The notes beneath the pieces were generated by a model. That model saw only the letters and a list, made by a program, of their open reading frames with translations. It was not told the origin of the DNA and did no database searches. A stretch of DNA of 64,000 nucleotides from Poa pratensis (Eukaryota > Streptophyta > Magnoliopsida > Poales > Poaceae): assembly GCA_947311845.1 (NCBI GenBank), contig CAMZMU010000027.1:29836125-29900124 (forward strand), given 5' to 3'. The number at the start of each line of letters is the position of its first letter. Within the stretch, counting starts at the first letter, position 1. Made by a program: the position numbers and the translations under genes. This document shows, one piece after another, positions 22,034 to 32,183 of the stretch.

Positions 22034-22738
22034 CTACTGCTGCATTGGCGGCGGCGGCGGCAGCAGGGCCGCGGCCGCGGTCCTCACCTTCTCCCACCTC
22101 TTGATCTCGTCCTCGACGAGGGTGCGGTTGGAGGCCTCGTAGGCGGCCTGCATCTCCGGGTCGTCGTCGTCCTCGGGGACCTCCTCCTCGAACCACAGCG
22201 GGTCGGGCAGCGCTGGGTAGGCGGATTGGACGGCGCGGGGCGCCGGGGCGAAGTAGGAGTGGCGGCGGTCCTCGTGCTCGTCCTTGAGCCACTGCTCCCA
22301 GTGAGGGGAGTCCGCCGCGTAGGCGGGGTCGTTGCGGAGCGCCGGAGGGAGGAGGCGGCGCCGGCGCGCGATCTCCCTGTCCAGTTGCCTCCCAGGGAGC
22401 GGGACCGCCGGCACCGGAATCCTCTGCGGGTTCAGGTGCCAGCCCTCGGGGAGGTGGACGTCGTGCCACTCCAGCGTGGCGGCGTTGTCCCAGTGCCACT
22501 GGCACTCCGGCTCCGGCACGTAGCGCCGGCGCCGGATCCTCCTCCCTCCAGCGGTGGTGGTGGAGGTTCGTGGCGGCGCGTCGGGTGCGTGGGCGACCCG
22601 CACCGGTGGCGCGGTCCTCCGCACGCCCACGGGAACGACGCCCAAGGCCGCCGGCGGTGGAGGCGGTGGAGAAGCGCGGCGACGGTTGGAGGACTCGCCG
22701 GTCTCGTTCTTCGGGGACTTCCCGAACCAGCGCGACAT
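22034..22738 (-). CDS. antisense frame inside the CACTA element, 234 residues, unknown function
   Basis: I chose ATG 22738 (MSRWFGKSPKNETGESSN) rather than an upstream in-frame start at 22987, because this N-terminus looks native and the extension is low-complexity. The body contains ECQWHWDNAATLEWHDVHLP, then GWHLNPQRIPVPAVPLPG, an Arg-rich helix, HWEQWLKDEHEDRRH, and an acidic helix near the C-terminus (PEDDDDPEMQAAYEAS). Trp and His are frequent. I recall related uncharacterised proteins in grass annotation, likely transposon-borne. No catalytic motif is seen. It shares strand and GC bias with the frame at 19599-20066. Confidence 0.6.
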   Translation of the reverse strand: MSRWFGKSPKNETGESSNRRRASPPPPPPAALGVVPVGVRRTAPPVRVAHAPDAPPRTSTTTAGGRRIRRRRYVPEPECQWHWDNAATLEWHDVHLPEGWHLNPQRIPVPAVPLPGRQLDREIARRRRLLPPALRNDPAYAADSPHWEQWLKDEHEDRRHSYFAPAPRAVQSAYPALPDPLWFEEEVPEDDDDPEMQAAYEASNRTLVEDEIKRWEKVRTAAAALLPPPPPMQQ

Positions 22739-23335
22739 GGCGGCGAGGGCACTGGACGGGCGGAGGGGAACGGAGGGGAACCGTGGGGCGGAGCGGAGTG
22801 GAGTGTCCACATCCGCACGGGCGCGTCCCTTTTTAAAGACCAGGACCGTCGGGAGGGGAACCGTCGGGTGGGCCAGCGCCCGAGTCGCTGGCAAGTGGGC
22901 CAGGAGCATTGACTCCGGGTGGGCGGGGGCTGTTCGTGCTCCGCATTGACCACGGGGGGTGAAGGCGAGGCGGCCGGGTGGGAACACGAGGCGGGGAGGT
23001 GAAGACGAGGCGGGGCGGGAACACGAGGCAGGGCGGCGGGGTCAGAACTGGGTCGCTGGGGTGGGCCAGCATTGACCACGCGTGGCCAGTGGGCGGTCAC
23101 ACGTGGCGGTGGGGCGGGTAGGCGCTGGCAGGTGGGCCAGCGATGACCACGGTGGCCACCTTTGACCAGGTTCTGGCCCAAATTTGGGCTGGGCTGGGAT
23201 TGGGACAGCAGCCTAAGTTTTTTTTGAATTTTTTTCTTTAGATGCAATATTAAATTGTTTTTGTTGCATATTTGTATATTGAATTATTGTACTAATGCTA
23301 TTATTGTTTTATCTTTTTTTTGTATTAGTTAAACA
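22739..23335. other. GC-rich to AT-rich transition between the antisense frame and the second CACTA gene
   Basis: Contains direct short repeats of GGCGGG, GAACACGAGG and GTGGGCCAGC (22970-23150), then an AT-rich stretch to 23335. It would serve as a shared upstream region for the diverging genes. A TATA-like AATTGTTTTTG/TATATTG area lies near 23255-23285. Confidence 0.5.
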
Positions 23336-26300
23336 ATGGATATCGATGCTCCCTTCGCAACGAGAGAAGGGGAAGAAGAGCTACTTTCCTACATTTGTGA
23401 ACCCGGTGAATTTCGGCATCCCGCAGAAGGAGCTGAAGATGAATTTCGGCATCCCGCGGAAGGAGCTGAAGATGAGGACTCGGAAATTGGTGGACCCACG
23501 CCGTCTGGCGAGGTATATTAAGCCTATGTTGAGCAGATGCAATAACTGATTTGTGCATATATATGTATTCACACATGTTTCATATTTTTAGACCTCCGCA
23601 TCGAACCAAACCACTAAACGAGGCCATGCCCAAGGGATGGGCAAAGATGAGCATCTCACAATTGACGAGGTGAATGCAACTACTGGCCAACCACTGGCAC
23701 CCGTGCCGAACGCAGTTAAGTTTGTGCATCAATGCGGAGTCACTGTCAGGGACAACGTTTATATCAGCACTCAGGAATGGATTAAGCCAAAGTTAGAGGG
23801 AGTTAGTTACGTCGACAAGAGAACCAAAGATGTGCTTTGGAACAAGCTCATTGCACATTTCACCCTACCGGTCTTGGAAGATGAGGTGAAGACAAAAAAA
23901 ATGACGGACAAAGTCAAGCATTTCGCTCTTAAGAAGATGGCTCAACAATTCAATAACTACAAGAACAAATTATTCCGTGAGTGGGAAGAAGATGGGAAAC
24001 TTCCGGATTTCACCGGCACACGAGAGAGGCAGCGGCCTCACTGGCCTGCATTTCTGGAGTACAAGAAATCAGAACGAGCTAAGAAAAGGTCGCAAACGAA
24101 TAAGAATAATGCAGCGAAAAAGAAGTATCACCATAAGATGGGGCCAGGTGGCTACCGAGTTGCCGAGCCTAAGTGGGAAAAAATTGAGTCCGAGTTGCGT
24201 GCAAAAGGGCTCACCCCGGTCACAGAGGAATGGGACAGAAGGATAAGGAATTGGCTACTTGCGCATGGAGGGGAGTATGACATGGAAACAGGGGAGTTAA
24301 TAATTGATGAAAGCAAAGTAGTCAACGGAGCCCAAAAAAAATTATTGACTTAATTGCCAAGTCTAAAGAGGGAAAGTTTATTTCCGACAGAGAGAAGGAC
24401 GAGCTGTCAGAGGCCCTCGGGACCAAAGAAAAAGGAGGATCAACACGAGGCTTAGGAGAAGTGCCGTGGATTGAAGGGTTTCCCGAGGACCGTGCCTCTT
24501 ATAGAAGCCGATTGAGAGCAAAGAGGAGGAAGGAGCAGCAGGAATCAGACCGGTTGATGATCTTAGAAAGAAATCATGACCAGATGGTTGCTCTCTATAA
24601 GGAGCAGCAGAAGCAAATAGATCAAATGCGCGAGCAAGGGGCGCCAACTCTTCAGCTGGAACAAGCGAGTCAAGGCGGCCCATCGCATCGCAGAAGCAGC
24701 GTGGCTTCCTCGGTTATGGTCGGTGATGATGAGACAAGTTACCCCGTGGATTATATCACGGAGAAAACAACTTGTGAGCTGCATGTCCCAGTATTTAACT
24801 TATCCACGAAGGTGGCGGACGGCTATGCATTCTCCATTGACTCTACAGCATCGTGGCTTGGCAATGCCATTCCAGATGGATATGCTCGTGTCGGCGTGGA
24901 TCAAGTTGTACAAGGATATGAATCACTGAACCTTGAGTTCCCAAGAGCTGATGATGAGTCGGTGCTAGGGGACGTCGTGGGTGGTCTAATTCTATGGCGG
25001 AAGAAATACATCAAGTTTGAAGGCTGGGCGCCAAGGCCACCATCGTCTCCGCCAATTCACGATTCACCACCTGATGACGATGAAGGGGACGACAACCATC
25101 AGTCGCCTCCGCATCAGTCGTCTCCGCCGCCGCGTGCGCCGACTCCACCGCCGCGTGCACCGACTCCACCGCGCGTGAGCCGACTCCACTGCTGCGTCAG
25201 CCCACTCCGCCGCTGCATGAGCCGACTCCACCGCCGCATGAGCCGACTCCGCCGCCGCATGAGCCGACTCCTGAGCCCCGACATAGGAAGGGCGCCACTT
25301 CGTCGTCCATGGGATTCGGGCGAGACCCCCGACGTTCGCCCCTCCCAAAAGTACCCAAAAGCCTTGACGACCTCAGAGCTTGCGACATGACTAAAGAGCA
25401 ATTGGATGCGTGGGTGGATGCAGACACAAAAAGACAGCTTGCACGGAAAAAGCCCGAGGAAAAGCAAACATTTACTGCAAAGGAAAACAAGTGGGCTATT
25501 GGATTCATCACGGAACCATCGCAATATGAGAAAAATAAGCCAGATAACTATTTACGAGCTCTGAGTAAAAGTAGTAGCTCTCCCAAGACGAGAAGTAGTA
25601 GTGCCAGAGGGAAAAGAGACGTTGCCCAGCTCGGACAACAGGCAAACCAGTCGATAGCCCCGCTCGTAGTTATACCCAGTGGTCATGGCTCCGTGACGGA
25701 CCTAATTCCTACTTTATCCTTGAAGAAGGACTTTGCTGCAGCTGCTGGTATTACTCTTGCTCAACTGGACAACGAAAATCTCTTTCCGTCTGATGTAGAT
25801 GATTCATGGAAATGGAAATGGGGGAGGTCCCTGCTGCGAGGTGATCAGATAAAGTGTCTACCGACATGTATGCGACAACTCCATAGTTGGTACATGAAAA
25901 CCACAAAGCAATTTGATGAATTTTTGATCTGTGTGAAAGTTACAAAAAATCATTTCGCGGGTGAAGACATGTTCACAATTCAGCTCGAAGAACTCTGGTA
26001 CTTATACAACCTTGACTCCCTCGACTTGGCTCTCGTCGGTGCCTACTGTCTGTAAGTGATTCAATTCATTTATTTCCAAAAAAGATAAAGTCTTTAGCTC
26101 TCAGCTCGTTCATTGCCATCGCTAATTATGCTCACTACGGTATTATGCAGAATGAAGAGTGATGAATGTGGTAGAAAGGGCATCTATGGCTTTGGGTTCG
26201 TTAACCCAGTACGAGTTAATGCAAGGACACTAAAAAACCACGTGAAGGACACGGAGAAGAACTTGCTAAATACCCTAATGAAGCAACATTTCAACACGGA

Positions 26301-27097
26301 GATAATGTTTCCTTACTTCTTCAGGTAAGAGAGTGTTACTCGCTTGTACAAATTAAGTGTAACTGATGAGTTACTGACGTGTATATAATCATGCGCAGCG
26401 ATCATTACATTCTGCTAGTCATTGAAGTTGATAGATCAAGAGTTCAAGTCTACGACTCATTGGACTGGCCTGAGGAGAGGTACCAAAGCATTCTAGATAC
26501 GCTCCAAAGGTAATTTCAAACATTATCGCACTATATCAGTCTCTCTTATTGATTTCAGAGATATCAAGCAACTAATAACTCATTTATTCTTTTTTTTCGG
26601 CAGGGTTTGGAAACAATTCAAAGCGAGGACAAAGGGTTCAGGTTCATTTGAAGAACAGCTGACTTTTGTTCACCCACAGGTAGGTAGTACGGTCTAGCTA
26701 GGTTCACGCATCTCTTTATTTATTGTTTTCAATACCACTATATGTTGACTATGATTTGATTGAATTCTATTCTCGTAAAGTGGATCGAGAGGCAACCACA
26801 GGGGACCAATTTCTGTGGATATTTCGTTTGCGAGTGGATTCGTCGTTCGGTCACTGAGCGGGACCCAAAGAAATTTTAGACGTACGTGAACAATCATATT
26901 CATCAATTGATCTCCAGTGTCATTCATAATTTTTGATAGTCATGATTAATATTCGTATTGATCTCCTTCTTTTATAGGCAGAGCCATTGCGCGAGAGTAT
27001 GCCACTAAAGAAGCGCTTTCAAGCACTAGCAGAGGAACTTGCGGGGTTTCTGCTCAGCGAAGTCATACCTACAAAAGGAAAATACAATGGAGAATAG
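23336..27097 (+). pseudogene. second CACTA gene: plant-transposase region, proline-rich linker and Ulp1-type (C48) protease domain
   Basis: Likely exons: 23336-23512, 23592-26051, 26151-26324, 26399-26509, 26604-26679, 26781-26881 and about 26982-27097, each with GT/AG borders. After an acidic start (MDIDAPFATREGEEELL, with a 13-residue direct repeat), a region resembling plant transposase family 24 (Ptta/En/Spm) spans 23640-24330. A coiled-coil and a DUF8039-like block follow to 25050, then a TPPPHEP-type repeat linker (25100-25280). The C-terminal domain shows SDHYILLVIE, VYDSLDWP and NFCGYFVCEWIR, supplying His, Asp and Cys of a Ulp1-like cysteine protease. Frameshifts lie in an A run near 24340 and in the linker near 25170. 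An in-frame TAG at 26878 follows the catalytic Cys. Such proteases remove SUMO-type modifiers; the substrate here is unknown. Confidence 0.8.
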
Positions 27098-27579
27098 CGG
27101 TGAAGTCCCGGTTATGATCTCCCGTGTAACCGAATAGACGGGCTCTAGTCCCGGTTATGATCTCCACACACGTGTAATCGAATAGACGGGCTCTAGTCCC
27201 GGTTATGAGCACCTCCATGTAACCGGATAGACGTGAACATATTTTTATTTATGAACATTTTGATATGTTATATGTAGTTTCTGTTTTTAATTAATTAAAC
27301 GCATATTTTTTTGCACCATTTCAATATTAAATTGGGTGGAAAAACAAAAAATTACAAGCTGCCACGTGTGAGGTCCTTGGTCCCGGGTCGTATGACCAAT
27401 CGGGACTAGAGGTCCTCCACCACGCCCGCGCCTCGGCGGCCACGTGGGAGCCTGTTGTTCCGGGTCGTAACGGACCCGGTACTAGAGGGGGGGCCTCTAG
27501 TGTCGCCTTGCTTGTCCCGGGTGGACACCCGGTACTAGAGGCCTTACGACCCGGGACAGGTGGCCTGTTTCCACTAGTG
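27098..27579 (+). repeat. right subterminal and terminal repeats of the CACTA element
   Basis: Two copies of GGGCTCTAGTCCCGGTTATG (27139 and 27187), then GGGACTAGAGGTCC (27402), GGTACTAGAGGGGG (27478) and GGTACTAGAGGCC (27531), ending CTGTTTCCACTAGTG. These are probable binding sites for the element's accessory protein. Confidence 0.8.
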
Positions 27580-27582
27580 ATT

Positions 27583-28049
27583 CCTTCCTTCCGGACTCTA
27601 CAATCAAGGCAGGCATTTCAGGAATGCACGTCAAAAGGAAACCTCCAGTTCACGCATCATCGTATACGTTAGCTTTCACCAACACGTCAGACATAAGTGT
27701 ATGACCTGCTATCAGCAACCGGTGTCAGTGTACTTGTCAGTGCCAGTTTTCGCGGCATCGAGAAACTCATTTCGCGCGTGGTAAAACCAAGTTGGCGGCT
27801 TCTACTTTAGTTTTACAAAGACCAATATATATTGACATAGAATGCACGTTTTTCTTACAACTCTAGTGTTCCGCTCGCTCCGAATCTCCCCCGCCTGGGC
27901 TGACATCCAAAGCACCCTAAAACTCAGAACATAGGGAAAAAACCTTACCCACCAGAACCCTAATGTGACCCAAATTATGTCCAGCACCCCAAACAGACTC
28001 GAACTTTGGAGGCCCTCTCGATAGTGTCGTACATTGTCCAAACAGGTCC
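27583..28049. other. unassigned intergenic sequence
   Basis: Mixed composition with no domain and no repeat termini recognised. Confidence 0.55.
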
Positions 28050-28610
28050 TTAAACCGGTGGAGCCCACCTGCCATTTACGGCTCGCCTCTCAAGGCCGGG
28101 TCACAATGAACGATTATGGAGAGTCTCGGTGGCGTGGCACAGTGGGATCTCGACGACGGACGTATAATGATGCAATCGCGCAAGATGGTCGCGTGGTCTG
28201 GTGGCGTGGTGGTGTCGACAACAGGCTTAGCAAGGCATGGCGTTGATCTCTCCTAAATGGGATGGCAGAAGATGGTGACAGCGACTTCTAATGCGTATGT
28301 GGAGGGCGGTGAGGATCGGCTAAACCGGTTTATGCTTACACACTATCGACCTGATTGAAGACTCCGGATTTACCGATACGCGTTAGGTGTGTGAGTTCAG
28401 GGAATTGGCTCCGTTAGTCCACCCCCTTCATGAAGGTTGTAGGCCTAGAGAGTTTGCGGCCTGATGATGGCTTCCAGTTGATCGATTTATCTCTTTGTAA
28501 AGTTTGGTGTTTTATGTTTTCTTTTATTATTAATAAAAACGGACGCGTGCATCCTTCTAATGCAGAGAATGGGGGTACACCCTTCATTTCAGAAGAAAAG
28601 GAAACATACA
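28050..28610 (+). mobile_element. possible LINE 3' remnant
   Basis: The stretch ending ATTAATAAAAACGGACGCG, then GCATCCTTCTAATGCAGAGA and a GGGGGTACACCC block with an A-rich tail, resembles 3' ends of non-LTR retrotransposons I recall from Triticeae. There is no coding sequence and no clear target duplication, and the left limit is a guess. Confidence 0.35.
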
Positions 28611-28875
28611 CATGTACTTAATGTCGGTCTAACCACACAATCACCATAACAGAGTATACCTCAAATTCTACTTCATCTAGCAAAAAAAACCTCCCCTCCC
28701 ACCTCACCCCCGGCAAACGCCTACACGCTCTCGCCCTCTAGCATACTAAATTGATTAGGTGTAGCATAAAAAACGAGGTAATAATGCATATAGAGTATAC
28801 CTCCAAGGGTTGCCTTACTCCATATTCACACTAGTAGGAAATAGCTTGTTAATGGTGTTGCACAGGCCACTGATA
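28611..28875. other. intergenic sequence with a CACTA-like half end
   Basis: CACTAGTAGGAAATAGC begins at 28829 and resembles a CACTA left terminus. No matching right end was found, so it is not called as an element. Confidence 0.4.
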
Positions 28876-28883
28876 CTTGATAC

Positions 28884-29732
28884 CAGGGCCGGCTCTGGCC
28901 CAGGGCAGCAGGGGCGACGGCCCTGGGCCCCGTCCAAATGGGGGCCTATAGTTTCTATGCAATCCATATATGGGATATAGCAAAAAGAAGGAAAATCAAA
29001 GCGATCGTTTGATTCGCTTCGAGCCCAGCATCCAGAAGGCAGCCACGGGAGGTCGCTTCGAGTATCGAGCCATCGACGCTTCGTTTCCTTAATCCCCTCG
29101 AGTTAATCGCGGCAGGCAAAGCACCATCGGCCATCGTCTTCAATTCTTCATCTCGTCCGCTCGCCCCAGTCGCCGTCTCGCCACTCGCCAGGCGCCCAGG
29201 CCTGCCGCTTCGCTCGCGAGTCGCGCCTCGCCCCTGTCGATATCCGTGACGTCCGTCTCGCAGGGAGAGGTAATTCTCAGGCTAAAAGTTGTATAAGATC
29301 GATTCTACTTTTTCGTGTTCTGATTCGAACTTATTTTACATCACATACAGCTGCATCCAGAGAAACGAGTTTGTAACCATGTTGCCTAAGAAACATCAAT
29401 ATGGGAGTCAGAAAAGAAAGAAGAAAAAAAGAGTGGACAAGTTGATTAAATCCCAGCAAGGTGCTATGTATAAATTTGTTTCGAGGACAAGTTGATTACT
29501 GGAGGTTTGTTAGCATGCTATTTCTGTATATTTTCTTTGCGTTGTAGCTTCTATGATCCTTGTTTGAAACAAAGACAAGAAAAACATCAGATGTTTGATT
29601 ATAATGAAGAATTACCAGTTTTATAACTTCATAATATATGTATTTGTTCTTGTATCGGTTGAAATTTTTCTCTCCGTTGGGCCCATCGGCGAAGCTCGCC
29701 CTGGGGCCTTTGAAATCCTAGAGCCGGCCCTG
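28884..29732 (+). mobile_element. deleted hAT element, 849 bp, with 8-bp duplication
   Basis: Inverted ends are CAGGGCCGGCTCT and AGAGCCGGCCCTG. The octamer CTTGATAC flanks both sides (28876-28883 and 29733-29740), a perfect hAT target duplication. Only the 5' leader and the first few dozen codons of a transposase remain; the catalytic and dimerisation parts are deleted. Confidence 0.92.
29379..29495 (+). pseudogene. N-terminal stub of a hAT (TTF-type zinc finger family) transposase
   Basis: The frame starts MLPKKHQYGSQKRKKKKRVD and runs 38 residues to a stop. The Lys/Arg-rich start, then a QQGAMYKF block, matches the N-terminus I recall for plant hAT proteins with a TTF-type zinc finger and DUF4371. 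It is very basic, as expected for a nuclear signal. The rest of the gene was lost by internal deletion. Upstream 29150-29290 is GC-rich leader followed by a possible donor. Confidence 0.65.
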
Positions 29733-29740
29733 CTTGATAC

Positions 29741-30387
29741 GAGTGTCATGTCGTGGACGCACCACTCGTAAGTATGGCATTAGTGACGATTCTTGCCAAC
29801 ACGCCAGCACCACGAGTTATCTATCGCGTGCCAACACACGCCACTGGAATAATTAGGCAAATTCCAATGTTACATGTACGTAAACCTACAATATGTAGGG
29901 TAGTTAGGCTAAAAGAATATGGGCTGGGGGCGCCCTCCCCACTCGTGCGTAGCTCCAAGAGATCTTACTATTGGTGATAGCATATTACCATGGATAGATG
30001 ACTCTGGATACATATTGCTATCAGATGAAGATAATGGCACAGTGGATTTAGACAATTAAATGGACTTTTAGGCATGACGGTTCAAGAATAAATGTTTTTT
30101 CTCTCTTACATACAATCCATGACATAGAGATTGATCGTTGAGTCTGTTCGACACTAGTAAAAATATCTTGTGTTGCAACATCTAATCAAGTAGCTATAGG
30201 TTAGTTACAGTGTTGTCGCCTATGATCTAGCGTACTTCGGCAAGTGTGCGGGGCGGAGGCAGGGGAACCAGCAGGTGCCCATGTACCCCCTATATGAGTG
30301 TTGATGGATTCAATTGCCTCCATGCACGTCGATGGTGATCACTAGTGATAGTATGCAGATCTTTGAAGGTAATTAATAATCCTCATA
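29741..30387. other. unassigned intergenic sequence
   Basis: AT-rich. CACTAGTAAAAATATC at 30152 resembles a CACTA end but has no partner. No gene is supported. Confidence 0.5.
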
Positions 30388-30824
30388 TCTATCTATTATA
30401 TAATTAAAACACAGGACAACCAACGGTAGAGATTTAGCACCATATAACTATGATGTACAAACGGTGGAGATTTATCAGCACAAGATACACATCGACGTGA
30501 TTCCACATGGAAGGCAAAAGCTACGAGTAGATGTCCAGCCTCAACACGTTCAAAAATTTGGAAAGCAAAAAAAAAAGTACACCGTACCAAGCTAAGCTTT
30601 GTAAATATAAACGGATAGGTGTTTGTTCTGAACACGTACATGGATCTGTTATCTCTTCTAGAAGCAAACGGACCAATGCGGATCGAATAATTCCTCGATC
30701 ATCAATATATAAGCCACCAATACGTATGCCTACCTAAGCCACCACTAATTCCGCCCTCGGCGAATCGAAGGCATGCCTACGGAAGGCACCTACCTGCAAA
30801 TCGAACCATAGATGCTGCTGGTAG

Positions 30825-31045
30825 GCTACGTAAAGAAGGAGCTGAAGGACGACGCCGGCCGGCGACCAGCTGCGGCTGGTAGGCTACGTCAAGATGGAGC
30901 TGCGGGACGACACAGGCCGGCGACCACAGAGCAGAGCACAACAACATGAAAGAGTCGGCTTCCAGGGTTCCTACGACAAGATGGAGCTGTGGGACGACGC
31001 CGGCCGGCAACCATAAGGCGGAGCACATAAACATGAAGGAGCTCG
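30825..31045 (+). repeat. three imperfect GC-rich repeats in the Helitron 5' part
   Basis: Variants of AGATGGAGCTGCGGGACGAC followed by a GCCGGCCGGCGACC block occur near 30828, 30892 and 30978. The last two are also followed by related GAGCACA-ACATGAA sequence. The open frames here are short and shift between copies. Confidence 0.7.
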
Positions 31046-31179
31046 GCTTCGAGTGTTCTGGCACTTCAGGTGATCCACGATGTACATCCATCGGTAATTC
31101 TCTACGGCACCATGCATCAACACCAGCATCTTCGATGATCTTATTCTATCCCGGTTGAATGCAAGAAACAATGTATCCT

Positions 31180-31267
31180 GGATCGGCCGGTGATGTTTAG
31201 ATTGATTTCGGATGGAACAATGTACCCGGATCGTCCGGTGATGTTTAGATTGATCTCGGATGGAAAG
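31180..31267 (+). repeat. 49-bp direct repeat, two copies
   Basis: TGATGTTTAGATTGAT with flanking GGATCGGCCGG or GGATCGTCCGG occurs at 31191 and 31240, a spacing of 49 bases. Confidence 0.8.
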
Positions 31268-31659
31268 GAACAATTTCCATTGATCGGACGAAGATTCATA
31301 GATTGATCGATCCAAGTCGCAACAGGATTAATTAGTGGAGGATCTGTGCATGGCTCGAGGGATGATCGATTCTTTGATTAACCATAGCGGGCGGCGACGG
31401 CAAACATGTGGATGACTTGCTCGCACTTCAACAACGCCTACGATTGGGAATAAGTGAACGGAAGGTATGTTTGATTAAAAGCAGCTTATATACTGCATCT
31501 ATGCCGATCGTGTTTCCGGCTAAAGAGAACACGGGGAACATAGTACTGGGAGCAGAATCGTCATCGCCACCTCCGTCCTGCTCTCGCATGGTACAAGGGA
31601 AAATTCTGCCGTCATGTCCTCTGATGTGTTCCGTTCTCACTATGTCACAGTCTTAAATT

Positions 31660-32085
31660 AGAGGCACTTCGAAATGCCCCTAAAAATCAGGAAAGTGCCT
31701 CTAAGTATTTTTAGGGCACTTTTAATAGTGTTGCATTTAATCGTGTTGCTAAAAATCATAGAGGCATTTGAAGAAAAATGCCCCAAAAAATAGGTGTTTT
31801 TAGAGGCATTTCCATGAATGCCTCTATATTTTTTAGTGGCACTGTTTTTGAATTGTCTCTAACTATTTTTTGAGGCATTTCTAGGAATGCCTCTATATTT
31901 TTTAGTTGCACTGTTTTTGAAATGCCTCAACTATTTTTAGAGGCATTTCTAGAAATGCCTCTATATTTTTTAGTGGCACTGTTTTTGAATTGCCTCTAAC
32001 TATTTTTATAGTCATTTGCAGGAATGCTTCTAATCAATATCAGTGCCAATTATTTTTAATGCCACTGTCAAAAGTAGTTGCATTC
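31660..32085 (+). repeat. left subterminal repeat array of the 6-kb CACTA element
   Basis: About ten copies of GAGGCATTT or AAATGCCTC in alternating orientation. The longer unit TGCCTCTATATTTTTTAGTG repeats three times near 31820, 31888 and 31957. Confidence 0.85.
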
Positions 32086-32183
32086 GTAACAAACATTCAA
32101 ATGTCCAGAACATACATTCATAACATACATTCAGGAATTCATAAAATACTTCTCTGTCAGTAATTGCATTCATAACATATTAT

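Larger units (their letters stand above)
14561..27579 (+). mobile_element. CACTA (En/Spm-type) DNA transposon, 13.0 kb, complete ends
   Basis: The left end CACTAGTGGAAATAGG and the reverse complement of the right end CACTAGTGGAAACAGG differ at one base. ATT triplets (14558-14560 and 27580-27582) flank it, the 3-bp duplication expected for CACTA elements. Both subterminal regions carry many CTAGTCCCGG and CTAGTACCGG motifs in both orientations. Inside are a short membrane-protein frame, a TNP2-type transposase, a second multi-exon gene with a protease domain, and two antisense frames. Frameshifts in both main genes suggest the copy no longer makes its own proteins, though its ends look usable in trans. 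Confidence 0.95.

Noticed and set aside
21311..22912. 533-residue plus-strand open frame
   Set aside because: It lies opposite the antisense CACTA frame in very GC-rich DNA, is Arg/Pro/Val-rich and has no domain.
28829..30170. Two CACTAGTA starts as ends of one more CACTA element
   Set aside because: Both point the same way and no matching opposite end or 3-bp duplication was found.
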